In this document: positions 5,432-6,962 of the stretch, piece after piece
How positions within the stretch are numbered: position 1 is the stretch's first letter
Layout of the letters: the number at the start of each line of letters is the position of its first letter
Source of the DNA: Leptolyngbyaceae cyanobacterium SM1_3_5
Lineage (GTDB): Bacteria; Cyanobacteriota; Cyanobacteriia; Elainellales; Elainellaceae
Direction: 5' to 3'
DNA: 6,962 bases
Assembly (NCBI GenBank): GCA_012031475.1
Contig: JAAUTJ010000252.1
Coordinates: 1-6,962 of the forward strand
Notes under the pieces: model-generated
What the model was told of the DNA's origin: nothing
The model's database searches: none
What the model saw: only the letters and a program-made list of their open reading frames with translations
Translations under genes and position numbers: made by a program

Positions 5432-6889
5432 ATGGTCACTACAGCAGAAAAAACGAACGTCGGCTACGTCACCCAGATCATTGGCCCGATCCTTGACGCT
5501 AAATTTCCTCCCGGCCAGATGCCCCGCATCTACAGCGCCATCATTGTCAAAGGCACAAACTCCAGCGGTCAAGAAGTCTCCGTTACCTGCGAAGTGCAGC
5601 AGCTATTGGGAGACAACCAGATTCGCGCCGTTTCGATGAGTTCAACAGACGGTTTGGTACGCGGCATGGAAGTGACCGACACGGGCGCACCAATTAGCGT
5701 CCCGGTCGGTACGGCGACGCTGGGTCGGATCTTCAACGTCTTGGGCGAACCCGTTGACAACCGGGGACCTGTTGACGCACAAGAAACGCTGCCCATCCAC
5801 CGCCCTGCTCCAAAGTTCACCGAACTGGAAACCAAGCCTTCCGTGTTTGAAACCGGAATCAAGGTGGTTGACCTGCTGACTCCGTATCGTCGCGGTGGCA
5901 AAATTGGTCTATTTGGCGGTGCAGGTGTTGGCAAGACCGTCATCATGATGGAACTGATCAACAACATTGCCACCCAGCACGGCGGCGTGTCGGTCTTTGG
6001 CGGCGTGGGCGAACGCACCCGCGAAGGCAATGACCTTTACAACGAAATGATCGAATCCGGGGTGATCAACAAAGAAAATCCCAGCGAATCGAAAATTGCC
6101 CTGGTTTACGGTCAGATGAACGAGCCGCCCGGAGCAAGAATGCGCGTCGGTCTGTCGGCTCTGACAATGGCCGAATACTTCCGCGACGTGAACAAGCAGG
6201 ACGTTTTGCTGTTCATCGACAACATCTTCCGGTTCGTCCAGGCAGGTTCAGAAGTGTCCGCCTTGCTTGGTCGGATGCCTTCCGCTGTGGGCTATCAGCC
6301 GACTCTGGGGACGGACGTGGGCGACTTGCAAGAGCGGATCACTTCCACGACGGAAGGCTCGATCACCTCGATCCAAGCCGTCTACGTGCCTGCGGATGAC
6401 TTGACCGACCCCGCTCCCGCCACCACCTTCGCCCACTTGGACGGAACGACCGTGCTGTCTCGCGGCCTTGCCTCAAAAGGCATCTATCCCGCTGTAGACC
6501 CGCTCGACTCGACCTCGACCATGCTTCAGCCCAGCATTGTTGGCGCTGAACATTACGACACGGCGCGATCGGTTCAGTCCACCTTGCAGCGCTACAAAGA
6601 ACTGCAAGACATCATTGCCATTCTGGGTCTGGATGAACTGTCAGAAGACGATCGCCTCACGGTCGCCCGCGCCCGCAAAATCGAGCGCTTCCTCTCCCAG
6701 CCGTTCTTTGTGGCCGAAGTGTTCACCGGATCACCCGGCAAATACGTCACCCTGGAAAAAACGATCAAAGGCTTCCAGCGCATTCTCGCAGGCGAACTTG
6801 ATGACCTGCCCGAACAAGCCTTTTACCTCGTCGGAGACATCGACGAAGCGATCGCCAAAGCCGAAAAAATGAAGGCAGAAGGCAAGTAG
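5432..6889 (+). CDS. atpD: F1Fo ATP synthase catalytic subunit beta
   Basis: 485 residues, complete, the usual length for cyanobacterial beta subunits (called atpB in much cyanobacterial literature). It forms the three catalytic sites of F1 on the cytoplasmic face of the thylakoid membrane and makes ATP from ADP and phosphate. Visible are the Walker A GGAGVGKT (162-169), the catalytic Glu in GERTREGND (Glu194), Walker B LLFIDNIFRF (259-268, Asp263), SALLGRMPSAVGYQPTL (276-292), and the alpha/beta signature PAVDPLDSTS (353-362). The torque-related loop is DELSEDD (401-407), one conservative change from the usual DELSEED. The tail (EQAFYLVGDIDEAIAKAEKM) is family-typical. ATG at 5432 gives the expected N-terminus; there is no Shine-Dalgarno, common for this phylum. 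The epsilon subunit gene normally follows, but it would start beyond the window. Confidence 0.98.
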   Translation: MVTTAEKTNVGYVTQIIGPILDAKFPPGQMPRIYSAIIVKGTNSSGQEVSVTCEVQQLLGDNQIRAVSMSSTDGLVRGMEVTDTGAPISVPVGTATLGRIFNVLGEPVDNRGPVDAQETLPIHRPAPKFTELETKPSVFETGIKVVDLLTPYRRGGKIGLFGGAGVGKTVIMMELINNIATQHGGVSVFGGVGERTREGNDLYNEMIESGVINKENPSESKIALVYGQMNEPPGARMRVGLSALTMAEYFRDVNKQDVLLFIDNIFRFVQAGSEVSALLGRMPSAVGYQPTLGTDVGDLQERITSTTEGSITSIQAVYVPADDLTDPAPATTFAHLDGTTVLSRGLASKGIYPAVDPLDSTSTMLQPSIVGAEHYDTARSVQSTLQRYKELQDIIAILGLDELSEDDRLTVARARKIERFLSQPFFVAEVFTGSPGKYVTLEKTIKGFQRILAGELDDLPEQAFYLVGDIDEAIAKAEKMKAEGK

Positions 6890-6890
6890 G

Positions 6891-6959
6891 GTGTTAGGAA
6901 TCGGGTGTCGGGGATCAGCAACAGCCGACACCCGACACCCCACACCCGACACCCAACCC
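6891..6959. repeat. short tandem heptamer repeats (STRR-like) forming a hairpin after atpD
   Basis: From 6925 the sequence reads in 7-base units: CCGACAC, CCGACAC, CCCACAC, CCGACAC, CCAACCC. Units of the opposite orientation precede them (GTGTTAG, GAATCGG, GTGTCGG from 6891). The two halves pair as an 11-bp stem (6901-6911 with 6925-6935) around a 13-base loop. This matches the short tandemly repeated repetitive elements of filamentous cyanobacterial intergenic regions. It lies right after the atpD stop and could reduce read-through or stabilise the message. Confidence 0.75.
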
Positions 6960-6962
6960 CTA

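Overview
The window looks like a cyanobacterial chromosome segment of moderately high GC. The palindrome GCGATCGC (HIP1) occurs at least seven times, at 184, 787, 2286, 2631, 4159, 5181 and 6848. That is about one per kb, against roughly one per 65 kb expected by chance. The gene families agree: a Cys-motif Ser/Thr kinase, a PEP-CTERM protein and a cyanobacterial/chloroplast-type ATP synthase beta subunit. Heptamer repeats at the right edge suggest a filamentous, perhaps Leptolyngbya-like, lineage, but the genus cannot be fixed from this sequence alone.

Left half, minus strand, read right to left: miaB (3745 to 2374), a small proline-rich ORF (2302 to 2051), ychF (1982 to 891) and a Ser/Thr protein kinase (885 leftwards, running off the edge). 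The gaps are 71, 68 and 5 bases, so one transcript from a TATAAT-type promoter near 3785 is plausible. miaB acts in tRNA modification and ychF is a ribosome-associated ATPase, so the cluster leans towards translation, with a signalling kinase at its end.

Middle: positions 3746-4276 form a gene-poor divergent intergenic region with short repeats and hairpins. A plus-strand gene (4277-5240) then encodes a secreted PEP-CTERM protein: signal peptide, beta-rich domain, long Pro-X stalk and C-terminal PEP-TM-Arg/Lys sorting signal.

Right: a 16-bp perfect inverted repeat and a short promoter region lead into an intact atpD (5432-6889), the catalytic beta subunit of F1Fo ATP synthase. The window ends in heptamer repeats that fold into a hairpin.

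The main oddity is four single-base indels in three genes: kinase near 264, miaB near 2499 and 3196, PEP-CTERM gene near 4992. Each breaks an otherwise well-conserved protein, and one base restores each frame. ychF and atpD are intact. Sequencing or assembly indels are the simplest explanation. I saw no CRISPR array, transposase, rRNA or convincing tRNA, and no clear new biological system.
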